NCBI GenBank assembly: GCA_020051695.1
Contig: JAGVQM010000006.1
Span: 79,899 to 143,898 of the forward strand
Reading direction: 5' to 3'
Source: Candidatus Zixiibacteriota bacterium
GTDB lineage: Bacteria > Zixibacteria > MSB-5A5 > WJJR01 > JAJRUJ01
DNA: 64,000 nucleotides
Shown here: positions 23,951 through 32,433 of the stretch, piece by piece
How positions within the stretch are numbered: the first letter of the stretch is position 1
Layout: each line of letters begins with the position of its first letter
Program-made: the position numbers and the translations under genes
The notes under the pieces: model-generated
What the model was told of the DNA's origin: nothing
Seen by the model: the letters and a program-made list of their open reading frames with translations, nothing else
Database searches by the model: none

Positions 23951-26236
23951 TCAAGTAACTGCGGAGACTCCCTTGGCCGCCCAGCGCAGCAGCTTTTCCG
24001 CGCCCCGTTTGCCCTCCGGGCCGATTTCACCTTCGGGTCCCACGCAGGATGGGCATCCAGACGAACACGTACACCGGCCGATCAAATCGGCCGCCGCGGA
24101 GAACAGTTCATCGGACATCCGGAAAATCTTCGCCGACAAACCCACGCCACCGGGGATGTTGTCATACAGGTAAATCGTTGGACGTTGCGAAAAATTCGAA
24201 CGCACCTGCGTAATCGCGCGTACATCCCGCACATCACTCATCACCCACAACGGCACAATCGTGCCCAGCGCGTTGGCCGCCGCGTGCAATATCTCTCCCG
24301 CGCGGTGCGGGGGAAAATCGAGGATTTCATGGAAGTTCGGCTCGAATTCATACCAAAACGACGTCGTGTGCATCTCGATCTCCGGCATGGCCAGCGACCC
24401 GAACCCGACATTTTCATGCGTAAAAAATCTGATCTTTTTATACAACACCGCCACCGAGGTCAACGATACATCACCCAGGGCTTTTTTGCCCCCGGAGCAC
24501 AGCGCTTCCTGTTCGACTTCAAGCACTTTCAGGTCGGTCTTGGTCTCCGCGTCGGTATAATAATCGGTATCGATTTCTTTCACATAGGCCCGCCGCCCCT
24601 CCCAGTCGAGTTCCTCGACCTGGTATTGTCCGGCGCCGTGCAGGTAAATCGCCTTGGGGTGCAGAAATTCGGGCGCGGAAAAATAATCGACATCGCCGAT
24701 TACCCGGTTCTGGTGCGAGCGGTCGAGGATCACAAAATTTTCCGGCGAGGCCGACCGCAGGCTTATCTCATTGGCGGGGTAGACCTCTGAGGCCCAGAAC
24801 CATTTGTCTTTGGAACAGTGCACCACACGCTCGCTCGCCAAATGTTCCAGAAACGGCGCGGCCGGTCCGGCGCCGAACGATTCGCCGCCCTCGAAGGGGA
24901 TCTCGAATGCCGCGCACTTGATATGCGACATCAGGACCACCAGGTTGTCCGGGTCGATGATCCCGCTTTCGAACGGCCGCCCGAACAGGTATTCCGGATG
25001 GGTCATCAAAAACTGGTTGACCGGCGAGGAATTGCCGACAAAGACTGCCACCGAAACGTCCTGCTTGCGTCCGGCGCGCCCCGCCTGTTGCCAGATCGAT
25101 GAAATCGAGCCGGGATAACCGTTGATCACTGCGGCCGACAACGAGCCGATATCAATCCCCAGCTCCAGCGCGTTGGTCGAGACGACGCCTTTAATTGTCC
25201 CCTCGCGCAGTCCCCGCTCGATTGCCCGCCGCTGGTTGGGCAGATATCCGCCACGGTATCCCTCGATGCCGCTCGTGCTTTTCTTCTGCCGGGTCATCGT
25301 TTCCCGCAAATAGGTCAGCAGCAGTTCGACTTGCCGCCGATAGGGGGTAAAGACAATCGTCGGAATATCCATGGCCAGAAATTGCGCGGCGACATCCCGT
25401 GATTGCAGCAATGCGGACTTGCGGATTCCCAGCTGCTGGTTGACCACCGGCGGATTGATCATGATGAAGTGTTTTTCCCCGGCGGGCGCGCCGTTATCGT
25501 CGATGGTCGTGAATTCGGTCTCGGCCAGTTTTTCGGCCAATTCCCGCGGGTTTTGGATCGTGGCCGAGCAGGCGATAAACTGCGGGTCCGAACCATAAAA
25601 CGCGCAGACTCGTTTGAGCCGTCGCAGTACATTGCCGAGGTGTGACCCAAACACGCCCCGGTAATGATGGACTTCATCGATGACCACGTATTTGATATTC
25701 TCAAACAATTTAATCCACTTGGTATGGTGCGGCAGGATGCCCGCGTGCAGCATGTCCGGGTTGGTGATCACGATATGCCCTGCTGCGCGGATTTTTTTGC
25801 GGGCGTCGCCCGGCGTGTCGCCGTCAAACGTGTGCGCTTTGATGTCTAGCCCGACGGCATCGATCAAGGCCAGTACCTCGTCCATCTGGTCCTGGGCCAG
25901 CGCCTTGGTGGGAAATAAATACAACGCGCGGTATTCCGGGTGCGCGGCCATCGCCGCCAGCACCGGCAGGTTATAACACAGGGTCTTGCCCGAGGCGGTG
26001 GGGGTCACAACGACCGGGTTTTTGCCGGCCTTAATCGCGTCCCACGCGGCGCGCTGATGCGAGTATAACTGCGAAATCCCGCGCGAGCGCAGGACATCGG
26101 CCAGCCGGGAATCGAGGTCCAGGGGGAATTCGGCGTATTTGCCCGCGCGGCGCGGTATGTGCTGCCAGTGCACGATATTCCGCGCGAATTTGGGATCGCT
26201 TTTGAATTGGTCCAGAATCTGCACCAGATTGATCAT
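23951..26236 (-). CDS. DEAD/DEAH-box helicase with DUF1998 domain (MrfA/Hrq1-like)
   Basis: Superfamily 2 DNA helicase, 761 residues. Seen in order: motif I TPTASGKTLCYNLP, motif II DEVHH, motif III-like ACSATIQN, C-terminal helicase motifs (TNALELGIDIGSL, then QQAGRAGR), and a DUF1998 module with a four-cysteine cluster near the end (CTCSSGCPSC). This is the layout of Bacillus MrfA (YprA) and fungal Hrq1, 3'-5' helicases linked to repair of crosslinks and other lesions. The exonuclease partner MrfB is not adjacent. It is the last gene of a minus-strand cluster behind the archaemetzincin-like gene. The ATG is at the expected homology start. Confidence 0.93.
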   Translation of the reverse strand: MINLVQILDQFKSDPKFARNIVHWQHIPRRAGKYAEFPLDLDSRLADVLRSRGISQLYSHQRAAWDAIKAGKNPVVVTPTASGKTLCYNLPVLAAMAAHPEYRALYLFPTKALAQDQMDEVLALIDAVGLDIKAHTFDGDTPGDARKKIRAAGHIVITNPDMLHAGILPHHTKWIKLFENIKYVVIDEVHHYRGVFGSHLGNVLRRLKRVCAFYGSDPQFIACSATIQNPRELAEKLAETEFTTIDDNGAPAGEKHFIMINPPVVNQQLGIRKSALLQSRDVAAQFLAMDIPTIVFTPYRRQVELLLTYLRETMTRQKKSTSGIEGYRGGYLPNQRRAIERGLREGTIKGVVSTNALELGIDIGSLSAAVINGYPGSISSIWQQAGRAGRKQDVSVAVFVGNSSPVNQFLMTHPEYLFGRPFESGIIDPDNLVVLMSHIKCAAFEIPFEGGESFGAGPAAPFLEHLASERVVHCSKDKWFWASEVYPANEISLRSASPENFVILDRSHQNRVIGDVDYFSAPEFLHPKAIYLHGAGQYQVEELDWEGRRAYVKEIDTDYYTDAETKTDLKVLEVEQEALCSGGKKALGDVSLTSVAVLYKKIRFFTHENVGFGSLAMPEIEMHTTSFWYEFEPNFHEILDFPPHRAGEILHAAANALGTIVPLWVMSDVRDVRAITQVRSNFSQRPTIYLYDNIPGGVGLSAKIFRMSDELFSAAADLIGRCTCSSGCPSCVGPEGEIGPEGKRGAEKLLRWAAKGVSAVT

Positions 26237-26339
26237 CGTCGATTCCGCCCCCGGCTACGGCCCGGTGTACCAGTATGCTTTCTGCCCCACTCCGGCAATC
26301 ATTTTCTCATCGGGCCACGTGGCATCTCGGCTTTTGCAC

Positions 26340-26885
26340 TCAAACCGGTTTGCGGACCATATCCCGCCGACAGTTGTCGCAAAACGTGTCGTTTTTGAAA
26401 TCAGTATCCGACATATCGGTCGAGCGATACATCACACACCGCGGGTTCCGGCAGTACCGTGCGAGAAACAGGTACCCGACCTGATTGATGGCTTCCTTTT
26501 TAACCCGTTCAAAGACCAGTTTATCGTCCTCCGGTAGTCCGTAAAATTCCTGTTTGATGCGGTAGCAGGACAACAGCGCGCATCCGGCGTACGGGTCGGA
26601 CTCATGATACACGAAGGGTTTGGTCGGGATGTACAGGTCTTCGTCGATAATCCCCAGCAGTTTTTCCCGGTTGTTTGCGCGCAGGCGTTCGAGTTTGCTC
26701 AAAATCACGGTGGAAAAATACTGCAGCCGGCCCGGGTGATAGGCCTCAGGGGCCGGTTCGGTGCCCTGGACAATATCCACCGCCGAGGTGAAGGCCTCGG
26801 ACAACTTGCCGGCGAGTTTATTAATCTGGAAAAAATCCAGCTCACCGATCGGCACAATGATTATTTTCTGGCGGGCTTTCATCAT
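26340..26885 (-). CDS. Archaemetzincin-like protein with ablated catalytic zinc site
   Basis: Homologue of archaemetzincins (AmzA/AMZ, family M54), 181 residues, about the usual length. Family features are the N-terminal IIIVPIGELD, LLGIIDEDLYIP and EFYGLP segments, and the C-terminal structural zinc site C145-x4-C150-x-M152 with C169-x2-C172. The active-site motif HExxHxxGxxHC should fall at 134-145, but reads NQVGYLFLARYC. All three His, the catalytic Glu and the Gly are replaced (N134, Q135, Y138, Y144; L141). The frame is otherwise intact and operonic, so this looks like a pseudoenzyme rather than a decayed gene. No clear ribosome-binding site is seen. Confidence 0.85.
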   Translation of the reverse strand: MMKARQKIIIVPIGELDFFQINKLAGKLSEAFTSAVDIVQGTEPAPEAYHPGRLQYFSTVILSKLERLRANNREKLLGIIDEDLYIPTKPFVYHESDPYAGCALLSCYRIKQEFYGLPEDDKLVFERVKKEAINQVGYLFLARYCRNPRCVMYRSTDMSDTDFKNDTFCDNCRRDMVRKPV

Positions 26886-26945
26886 CTGAGACGTACGTCG
26901 GTTGAGCTTAAGCCGATTGGCATTATGGCTTTTTCGGATAGATGT

Positions 26946-27125
26946 TTATGATGCCTCAAAAAAACGGTCTTTCGAGCCGTACGGCGAGACTTCCACCACC
27001 ATTTTGGCCGCGCACTTGGGGCACCAGGCGACGAAAGCGTCGCCTTTCTTGTTCAAGTACGCCCGGACATATTTGCGGCAGCACTTGAAATGCACGCCAA
27101 TGAACGGCCGCCCCTTGTCCGTCAT
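26946..27125 (-). CDS. Small conserved zinc-ribbon-like protein
   Basis: Short gene of 59 residues beginning MTDKGRPFIGVHFKCC and ending GSKDRFFEAS. It has two cysteine pairs, C15-C16 and C35-x2-C38 (AWCPKC), with a beta-rich pattern typical of a single zinc ribbon. I recall similar ~60-residue proteins with the GRPFIGVHF opening and RFFxAS ending in Planctomycetes and related phyla, none with a known role. It lies 18 bases after the ROK gene and 60 bases ahead of the archaemetzincin-like gene, all on one strand. A nucleic-acid or regulatory role is only a guess. Confidence 0.8.
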   Translation of the reverse strand: MTDKGRPFIGVHFKCCRKYVRAYLNKKGDAFVAWCPKCAAKMVVEVSPYGSKDRFFEAS

Positions 27126-27143
27126 GACTGAGGTCCAGTCTCG

Positions 27144-28139
27144 TTATGGATGTTCCGTGGCGTTCCTGCCCAGCGCCGCCGCGCCGATAAAACCTGCCCG
27201 GTTCCCCAGTTTTGCGGGCACCAGTTTTGTCTTGGGGGCGGAATTTTTAAACGTTAACCGTTTGGTCCGCCGAAAGACATCCGCGATAAACTCAGGCGCG
27301 GCATCCGCTGCACCGCCGCCCACAACCAGGACTTCCGGGTCAAAGGCATTAATGATGCTCGCCAGACCCACCGCCAAGTCGTCGGCCACTGTCTCCAAAA
27401 GTTCGACTGCGGCCGGGTCGCCGTCACGTGCAGCACTGAACACCCCGGCCAGGGAGGAATCCTCTCGGGCGGAAAAATCGATGTGTGCCAGCGCCGAATG
27501 TGGGTAAAAATCGGCCAAACGTGCCGCACGCCGCAGGATGGCTCCGGCCGAGGCGTACAATTCGAGGCACCCCCGGTTGCCGCAGCCGCAGGATGGACCG
27601 CGGGAGTTGATGGAAATATGTCCCAGCTCGGCGCCGGTATAGTGCGCGCCGTGAAAGAGCCGGCCGTCAATGATGATCCCCGAACCGATTCCTGTGCCGA
27701 GAGTCAGGACCAGCGCGTGCCGGCTGCCGCTTGCGGCGCCATAGGTGTACTCGGCATACGCTGAACAGTTCGCGTCATTGTCCACAGCAATCGGCAGCCC
27801 GAACTCGGCAAACGGCGTGCGCAATTCCACGTTTACCCATCCCGGCAGGTTCGGCGATTCGCCGGTAATTTTTCCGCTACACGGATTGATTGTGCCCGGT
27901 GAACCGATACCGATGGCCTGGGGCCGAAAACCCCGCGAAACGCTGTGCTCGGCCATTTCTAGGATCACGCGGTGCAGGGTGTCAATTAACCTCTGTGGCC
28001 CGCCGTCCAGTAGAGTCGGCGTGCGTGAGGAAAACAACACAGTGCCGTCCGAATTGACAACCCCGTATTTGACAAACGAACCCCCGATATCCAGACCCAG
28101 ATAGACCGGGTTTCGTGTTTGTCCCGAACTGTTGGTCAT
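27144..28139 (-). CDS. ROK family sugar kinase (glucokinase-like)
   Basis: Cytoplasmic ATP-dependent sugar kinase of the ROK family, 331 residues. The ATP-binding phosphate motif LGLDIGGSFVKYG is near the N-terminus. The catalytic Asp lies in AVDNDANCSAYAE. The zinc-binding cluster CGCGNRGCLELY identifies ROK, and a second glycine-rich ATP site reads VLVVGGGAAD. Glucose is the likely substrate, but N-acetylmannosamine or fructose cannot be excluded. It starts 7 bases after the aminotransferase stop. No helix-turn-helix is present, so it is a kinase rather than a ROK repressor. Confidence 0.9.
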   Translation of the reverse strand: MTNSSGQTRNPVYLGLDIGGSFVKYGVVNSDGTVLFSSRTPTLLDGGPQRLIDTLHRVILEMAEHSVSRGFRPQAIGIGSPGTINPCSGKITGESPNLPGWVNVELRTPFAEFGLPIAVDNDANCSAYAEYTYGAASGSRHALVLTLGTGIGSGIIIDGRLFHGAHYTGAELGHISINSRGPSCGCGNRGCLELYASAGAILRRAARLADFYPHSALAHIDFSAREDSSLAGVFSAARDGDPAAVELLETVADDLAVGLASIINAFDPEVLVVGGGAADAAPEFIADVFRRTKRLTFKNSAPKTKLVPAKLGNRAGFIGAAALGRNATEHP

Positions 28140-28145
28140 TTTCGG

Positions 28146-29378
28146 TTAATGCGTTTGCTGGTACTCGGCCAACCCGAGCCGCAGCGCCCTCATGGCGCGG
28201 ATTAATTTTTCTTTTTCAAGGACATACGCAATGCGCGCTTCGTTTTTCCCCATGCCCGGCGTCGCATAAAATCCCGGCCCCGGCGCTATCATTACTGTCT
28301 GGTTTTCATAGCTAAAATCGGTCAACATCCAGCGGCAGAAATCCTCGATGTCCGCTACCGGGAATGTTCCCATGAAGTAGAATGCACCCAATGGCTTACG
28401 GCAAAAGCAACCGGGGATTTTATTGAACAAATCGACAATTGTATCCCGGCGGCCGCGATATTCATCGGCCAGCGCCGTGTAATATGATTGCGGCAGGTCC
28501 ATGACGCGCGCGGCGGCAATTTGCTCGATAGTCGGTGAGCACAAGCGGGCTTGCCCGAGGCGCAACGCCGCGTCCATGACTTGTTTGTTGCGGGAGGCCA
28601 GGCACCCCACCCGAGCGCCGCAGGCCGAATACCGTTTGGAGATCGAGTCCAGCATAATCGCCCGTTCGGCGATTTCCTCGAATTCCCAGATTGACGTGTG
28701 TTTTCCGGTGTAGCAGAACTCGCGATAGACTTCATCGGAAAGGACAAACACATTTTTTCGCCGTGCAAGGTCCGCAATCCCGCCCATCACTTCGCGGGAC
28801 AGCAGTGTCCCGGTCGGGTTGTTCGGCGAGCATAATAAAATCGCCCGCGTGCGGCCGGTGATTTTCTGCTCTATTTTTTCCAGCGGCGGCAGTCCGTAAC
28901 CCTGCCCGGGATCGGTCGCCAGCGGGACTAGTTTTACGCCGGCCTCCACGGCGAAACCCATATAGTTAGTATAGTATGGCTCGAAAACGATGATTTCGTC
29001 CCCGGGATTGGCGATAATCGTCAGGGCAAAGAGGATCGCCTCCGATCCTCCGGTGGTGATTTGAATTTGTTCAACCGGGATGTCCAGCCCGATATTTCGA
29101 TAGTATCGAGAAAACGCCGTCAGCAGCTCCGCATGACCCTGGGAATGGCCATAGGCCAGCACCGGCGCGGAGAATGCGCGTACAGCCGCCAGAAATTCCG
29201 GCGGGGTCGGGATGTCCGGTTGGCCGATGTTTAGGCCATAAACGGTGATGCCCCGCTTTCTGGCGGCCTCGGCGAAAGGCACCAGCTTGCGGATCGGTGA
29301 AGCCGGCATCAACCTCGATCGTTCGGATAACAGTAACGCCCCGATTTTGGCCGGGGTAGTGACATTCGGGTCGGACAT
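28146..29378 (-). CDS. Class I/II pyridoxal-phosphate aminotransferase
   Basis: Fold-type I PLP aminotransferase of 410 residues, close to the aspartate/aromatic aminotransferase group. Seen: the NIGQPDIPTP substrate loop, LCSPNNPTGTLLS, SDEVYREF with the PLP-binding Asp, the Schiff-base Lys in LDSISKRYSACGARVG (SISKR), and C-terminal EARIAYV. The amino-acid substrate cannot be told from sequence alone. The ATG at 29378 has GAGGT seven bases upstream and is preferred over the longer frame. It is the first gene of the cluster that continues with ROK kinase, zinc ribbon, archaemetzincin-like and helicase. Confidence 0.9.
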   Translation of the reverse strand: MSDPNVTTPAKIGALLLSERSRLMPASPIRKLVPFAEAARKRGITVYGLNIGQPDIPTPPEFLAAVRAFSAPVLAYGHSQGHAELLTAFSRYYRNIGLDIPVEQIQITTGGSEAILFALTIIANPGDEIIVFEPYYTNYMGFAVEAGVKLVPLATDPGQGYGLPPLEKIEQKITGRTRAILLCSPNNPTGTLLSREVMGGIADLARRKNVFVLSDEVYREFCYTGKHTSIWEFEEIAERAIMLDSISKRYSACGARVGCLASRNKQVMDAALRLGQARLCSPTIEQIAAARVMDLPQSYYTALADEYRGRRDTIVDLFNKIPGCFCRKPLGAFYFMGTFPVADIEDFCRWMLTDFSYENQTVMIAPGPGFYATPGMGKNEARIAYVLEKEKLIRAMRALRLGLAEYQQTH

Positions 29379-29653
29379 GTCATACCTCGCTTTGTCCTTG
29401 CCGCCGGGCAAACCACAGCGGCCGGTCCAGTCCGCCTAAGAATACAGCAATCCGCGGCCAAACCCAAAGCAAAACTTGGCCAGATGATCCCGATCCGTGC
29501 CGGTGGGCTATGCCGACGAAGTCCGACCGACTATTTTTTTCCCTTGACATCCGCCGGCGACAAAATTTCCCTGTCTAAGGAAGACAAGGGGGGAAAGTTT
29601 TTGCGGATATGCAGTTAGGCGGATAATGGCGGGACGTGCATTGTTTTATGGTG

Positions 29654-29675
29654 CATGCGGTATAATATGCGCATG
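29654..29675 (+). promoter_or_regulatory. TATAAT box inside an inverted repeat
   Basis: CATGCG (29654-29659) and CGCATG (29670-29675) flank a perfect TATAAT at 29661-29666. The best -35-like hexamer, TTGTTT at 29641-29646, is only 14 bases away. It lies about 135 bases before the ATG of the next secreted protein. The palindrome over the -10 box would suit a repressor, but this rests on pattern only. The rest of the ~390-base gap holds nothing I can identify. Confidence 0.35.
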
Positions 29676-29805
29676 AAACATTGCCGGTAATTTGCCCGGA
29701 CGGTACCGCAAGAGCCACTCGAAACACCAGCAGGAAAAAGCGAAAATACTGCCAGGGAATGGCAGATAAATTGTCGCGCCATGCGCGCGATACTCAGGAG
29801 GGGGC

Positions 29806-32226
29806 ATGAATACACGGGTTGTGATTTTGGGAATCCTCGGATTGTTACTGTTTTCACCGGCGGCGTTTGCACAGATGGTGGACACCACATCGCCGGGCCT
29901 GAATGAGGTCGGCGTAGCGGTTTCCGCGAATATCTATGTCACATTTAATGTGGAAATGAATATCGGGACATTCGATGAGACCAGCTTCGTCGTCTGGGGC
30001 AATACCATGGGGCGGATCGCCGGGGCTATTTACTATGATATCCCCACCAAAGTTGCCTCGTTCAATCCCACGGGCAATTTCGCCCCCGGCGAGGTGGTTA
30101 CGGTGATTTTGACCGACGATATCATCAGCACCAGCAGCGGCCCGCTGACCGGCGGTTATACGTTCTCGTTTGTCGCCGCGACTGACGGCGGCGGCGGAAC
30201 GTACGGCACGGCAGTCAATTACGCAGTTGGCGTCAAACCCACGGGGCTCATTGCCGCACGGCTCAATGCCGGGGCCAATATCGACTTGGCGGTCGTGAAC
30301 TGGGATATGGACAGCATCTCGGCCCTGATGAACAACGGCATCGGCATTTTCGGCTCGAAACGGAACTACGCCACGGACAACAGCCCGTGGGGATTGTGCG
30401 CCGCTGATTTCGATACGAATGGTTCGATGGATCTGGCGACGGCCAATTTCGCCGAGGGCACAATCTCGGTGTTGCTTAACGATGCCGATACGGTCGGCAA
30501 GTTTTCCACTCACGCCCAGTATGCGGTGGGTACCGACCCGTATATCCTGACCTGCGGCGATCTGGACAATAACGGTGTTGCCGATATTGTCACGGCCAAC
30601 TTCGGTTCGAATACAGTCTCAGCACTGATCGACGACGGTGACGGTACGTTCGCGGCCGCGGTGTCCTATGCCACGAATATCGAACCGTACGGTGTTTGTC
30701 TTGCCGATGTGGATGCCGACGGTCACCTCGATATCATTGCAGGCAACCGGAGTTCCGGGATCGATAACGTTTCGGTATTAATCAACGACGGCGACGGCAC
30801 GTTTGCGGCCAAAGTCGATTACGGCGTCGGTCTGACGCCCTTCGCCGTCGGCGCCGCTGATTTGAACGGCGACGGGTACCCGGATATCGTGACCGCCAAC
30901 CGGGGCGGGGACAATGTCTCTGTCCTGATCAATGAGGGAGATGGAACTTTTGCCCCCGCGGAATCATATGGCGCCGGTGACGGTCCCTCGGCTGTGGTCA
31001 TTGCCGACCTTAATTCAGACGGCTCGCCGGATTTAGCGGTGGCCAACGCCCTGAGCGATAATATCTCGATTTTGCTGAACAACGGCGACGGCGTATTCGA
31101 TGATGATGTGACCTATAACGTCGGGACCCGGCCGTATTTCATCACGGCGGGCGATTTTGATGACGACGGCGATCTCGACCTGGCTGCCGCGAACAATAGC
31201 TCCAACAATATCTCAGTGCTGGCCAACCAGGACGCCAGTGTCTGTATCGACAGCGACGGCGACGGGTATGGCGACCCGGGCCACCCGGAAAATGATTGCG
31301 AAACCGACAACTGCCCCGATTCGGCCAATGCCAACCAGCTGGATGCCGATGATGACGGTATCGGCGATGTATGCGATAATTGTCCGCAAGTCGCCAACTT
31401 CAATCAGGCGGATGCCGACAGCGACGGTTTCGGTGATCTTTGTGACCTGTGTCCGGGCTTTCACGACACGCTCGACGCGGATAACGACACAATTCCCGAT
31501 GCCTGCGACAATTGCCCGGATTCCACCAACACGAACCAGGCCGACACCGACGACGACGGCAAGGGGGATGTCTGCGATAATTGTCCGAATGCCGCCAATT
31601 TCAATCAGGCGGACAGTGACAGCGACGGCGTGGGCACTGCCTGCGATTTATGCGAGGGGTATGACGACAAGGCTGATCTGGACCACGACACGGTGCCGGA
31701 CGGCTGCGATGAGTGCCCTGGGTTCAACGACCTGGTAGACGTCGACGATGACGGCAAACCCGATGGCTGCGATAACTGCCCCGATTCGGCGAACGCCAAC
31801 CAGTTGGACACCGACAATGACGGCGTCGGCGATGTCTGTGACAACTGCCCGTTCGTGGCCAACCACAGCCAGGCCGACAGTAACGGCGACGGCGTGGGCG
31901 ATGTCTGCGAGGTCGGGATTCTCGAACCGGAGGAGCCAAATATGCCCGAACGGTTCGACCTGCTGCAGAATTATCCGAACCCGTTCAACCTCGGCACGAC
32001 AATTCCTTTCGCCTTACCGGCACCGGCTCATGTCGAGCTCACCATTTACGATGTTTCCGGTCGCGTGGTGCGGCAGCTGGCCGGTGAATCGTATCAGGCG
32101 GGTGTGCATGCGATCCAGTTCGACGGCCGCAGCAACGGCGGCGAGGCACTGTCGTCGGGCATTTATTTCTATCTGTTAAAAGCAGACCACCAAGTGAAAA
32201 CCAGACGAATGGTTTTGTTGAAATAA
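29806..32226 (+). CDS. Secreted FG-GAP/VCBS and thrombospondin type-3 protein with C-terminal sorting domain
   Basis: Extracellular protein of 806 residues. Parts in order: signal peptide (MNTRVVILGILGLLLFSPA then FAQ); Big_5-like Ig domain (TSPGLNEVGVAVSANIYVTF to ~residue 120; opening TSPGLNEVGVAVSA); about seven ~48-residue FG-GAP/VCBS repeats (ADLNGDGYPDIVTANRG, then VSVLINEGDGTF), expected to form a propeller; several thrombospondin type-3 calcium repeats from about residue 478; and a C-terminal domain with LLQNYPNPFN, GRVVRQLAGE and SGIYFYLLKA. The last resembles type IX-like or FlgD-like sorting domains of Bacteroidetes and relatives. A GGAGGGGGC ribosome-binding site precedes the ATG. 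The binding target is unknown. Confidence 0.88.
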   Translation: MNTRVVILGILGLLLFSPAAFAQMVDTTSPGLNEVGVAVSANIYVTFNVEMNIGTFDETSFVVWGNTMGRIAGAIYYDIPTKVASFNPTGNFAPGEVVTVILTDDIISTSSGPLTGGYTFSFVAATDGGGGTYGTAVNYAVGVKPTGLIAARLNAGANIDLAVVNWDMDSISALMNNGIGIFGSKRNYATDNSPWGLCAADFDTNGSMDLATANFAEGTISVLLNDADTVGKFSTHAQYAVGTDPYILTCGDLDNNGVADIVTANFGSNTVSALIDDGDGTFAAAVSYATNIEPYGVCLADVDADGHLDIIAGNRSSGIDNVSVLINDGDGTFAAKVDYGVGLTPFAVGAADLNGDGYPDIVTANRGGDNVSVLINEGDGTFAPAESYGAGDGPSAVVIADLNSDGSPDLAVANALSDNISILLNNGDGVFDDDVTYNVGTRPYFITAGDFDDDGDLDLAAANNSSNNISVLANQDASVCIDSDGDGYGDPGHPENDCETDNCPDSANANQLDADDDGIGDVCDNCPQVANFNQADADSDGFGDLCDLCPGFHDTLDADNDTIPDACDNCPDSTNTNQADTDDDGKGDVCDNCPNAANFNQADSDSDGVGTACDLCEGYDDKADLDHDTVPDGCDECPGFNDLVDVDDDGKPDGCDNCPDSANANQLDTDNDGVGDVCDNCPFVANHSQADSNGDGVGDVCEVGILEPEEPNMPERFDLLQNYPNPFNLGTTIPFALPAPAHVELTIYDVSGRVVRQLAGESYQAGVHAIQFDGRSNGGEALSSGIYFYLLKADHQVKTRRMVLLK

Positions 32227-32252
32227 GCGGTCGTCATTGCGGCAAAACGCGG

Positions 32253-32286
32253 GAGGCCGGGTCTACTCAGGTCCGGCCTCTTTTTT
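32253..32286 (+). terminator. Intrinsic terminator
   Basis: GAGGCCGG (32253-32260) pairs with CCGGCCTC (32273-32280), followed by TTTTTT. It lies 27 bases past the stop of the secreted FG-GAP protein and separates it from the convergent gmhB. Confidence 0.9.
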
Positions 32287-32433
32287 GTCGAGTATTAAAC
32301 CACATCCTCTTGGTTTTATTTCGGACAAGTATCTTAGCGCATTATCACCGGCAATCCATCTTCGCCATGTCATTTGGCGAAGGGGATCGAAAGGCCGCGC
32401 AACGGTCGTGGTTCTCCGTCGCAATCCGTACTA

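Noticed and set aside
29806..32226. Integrin-like or cellulosome component identity for the FG-GAP protein
   Set aside because: FG-GAP/VCBS and type-3 repeats are common in many secreted bacterial proteins; nothing shows a specific ligand or cohesin partner.
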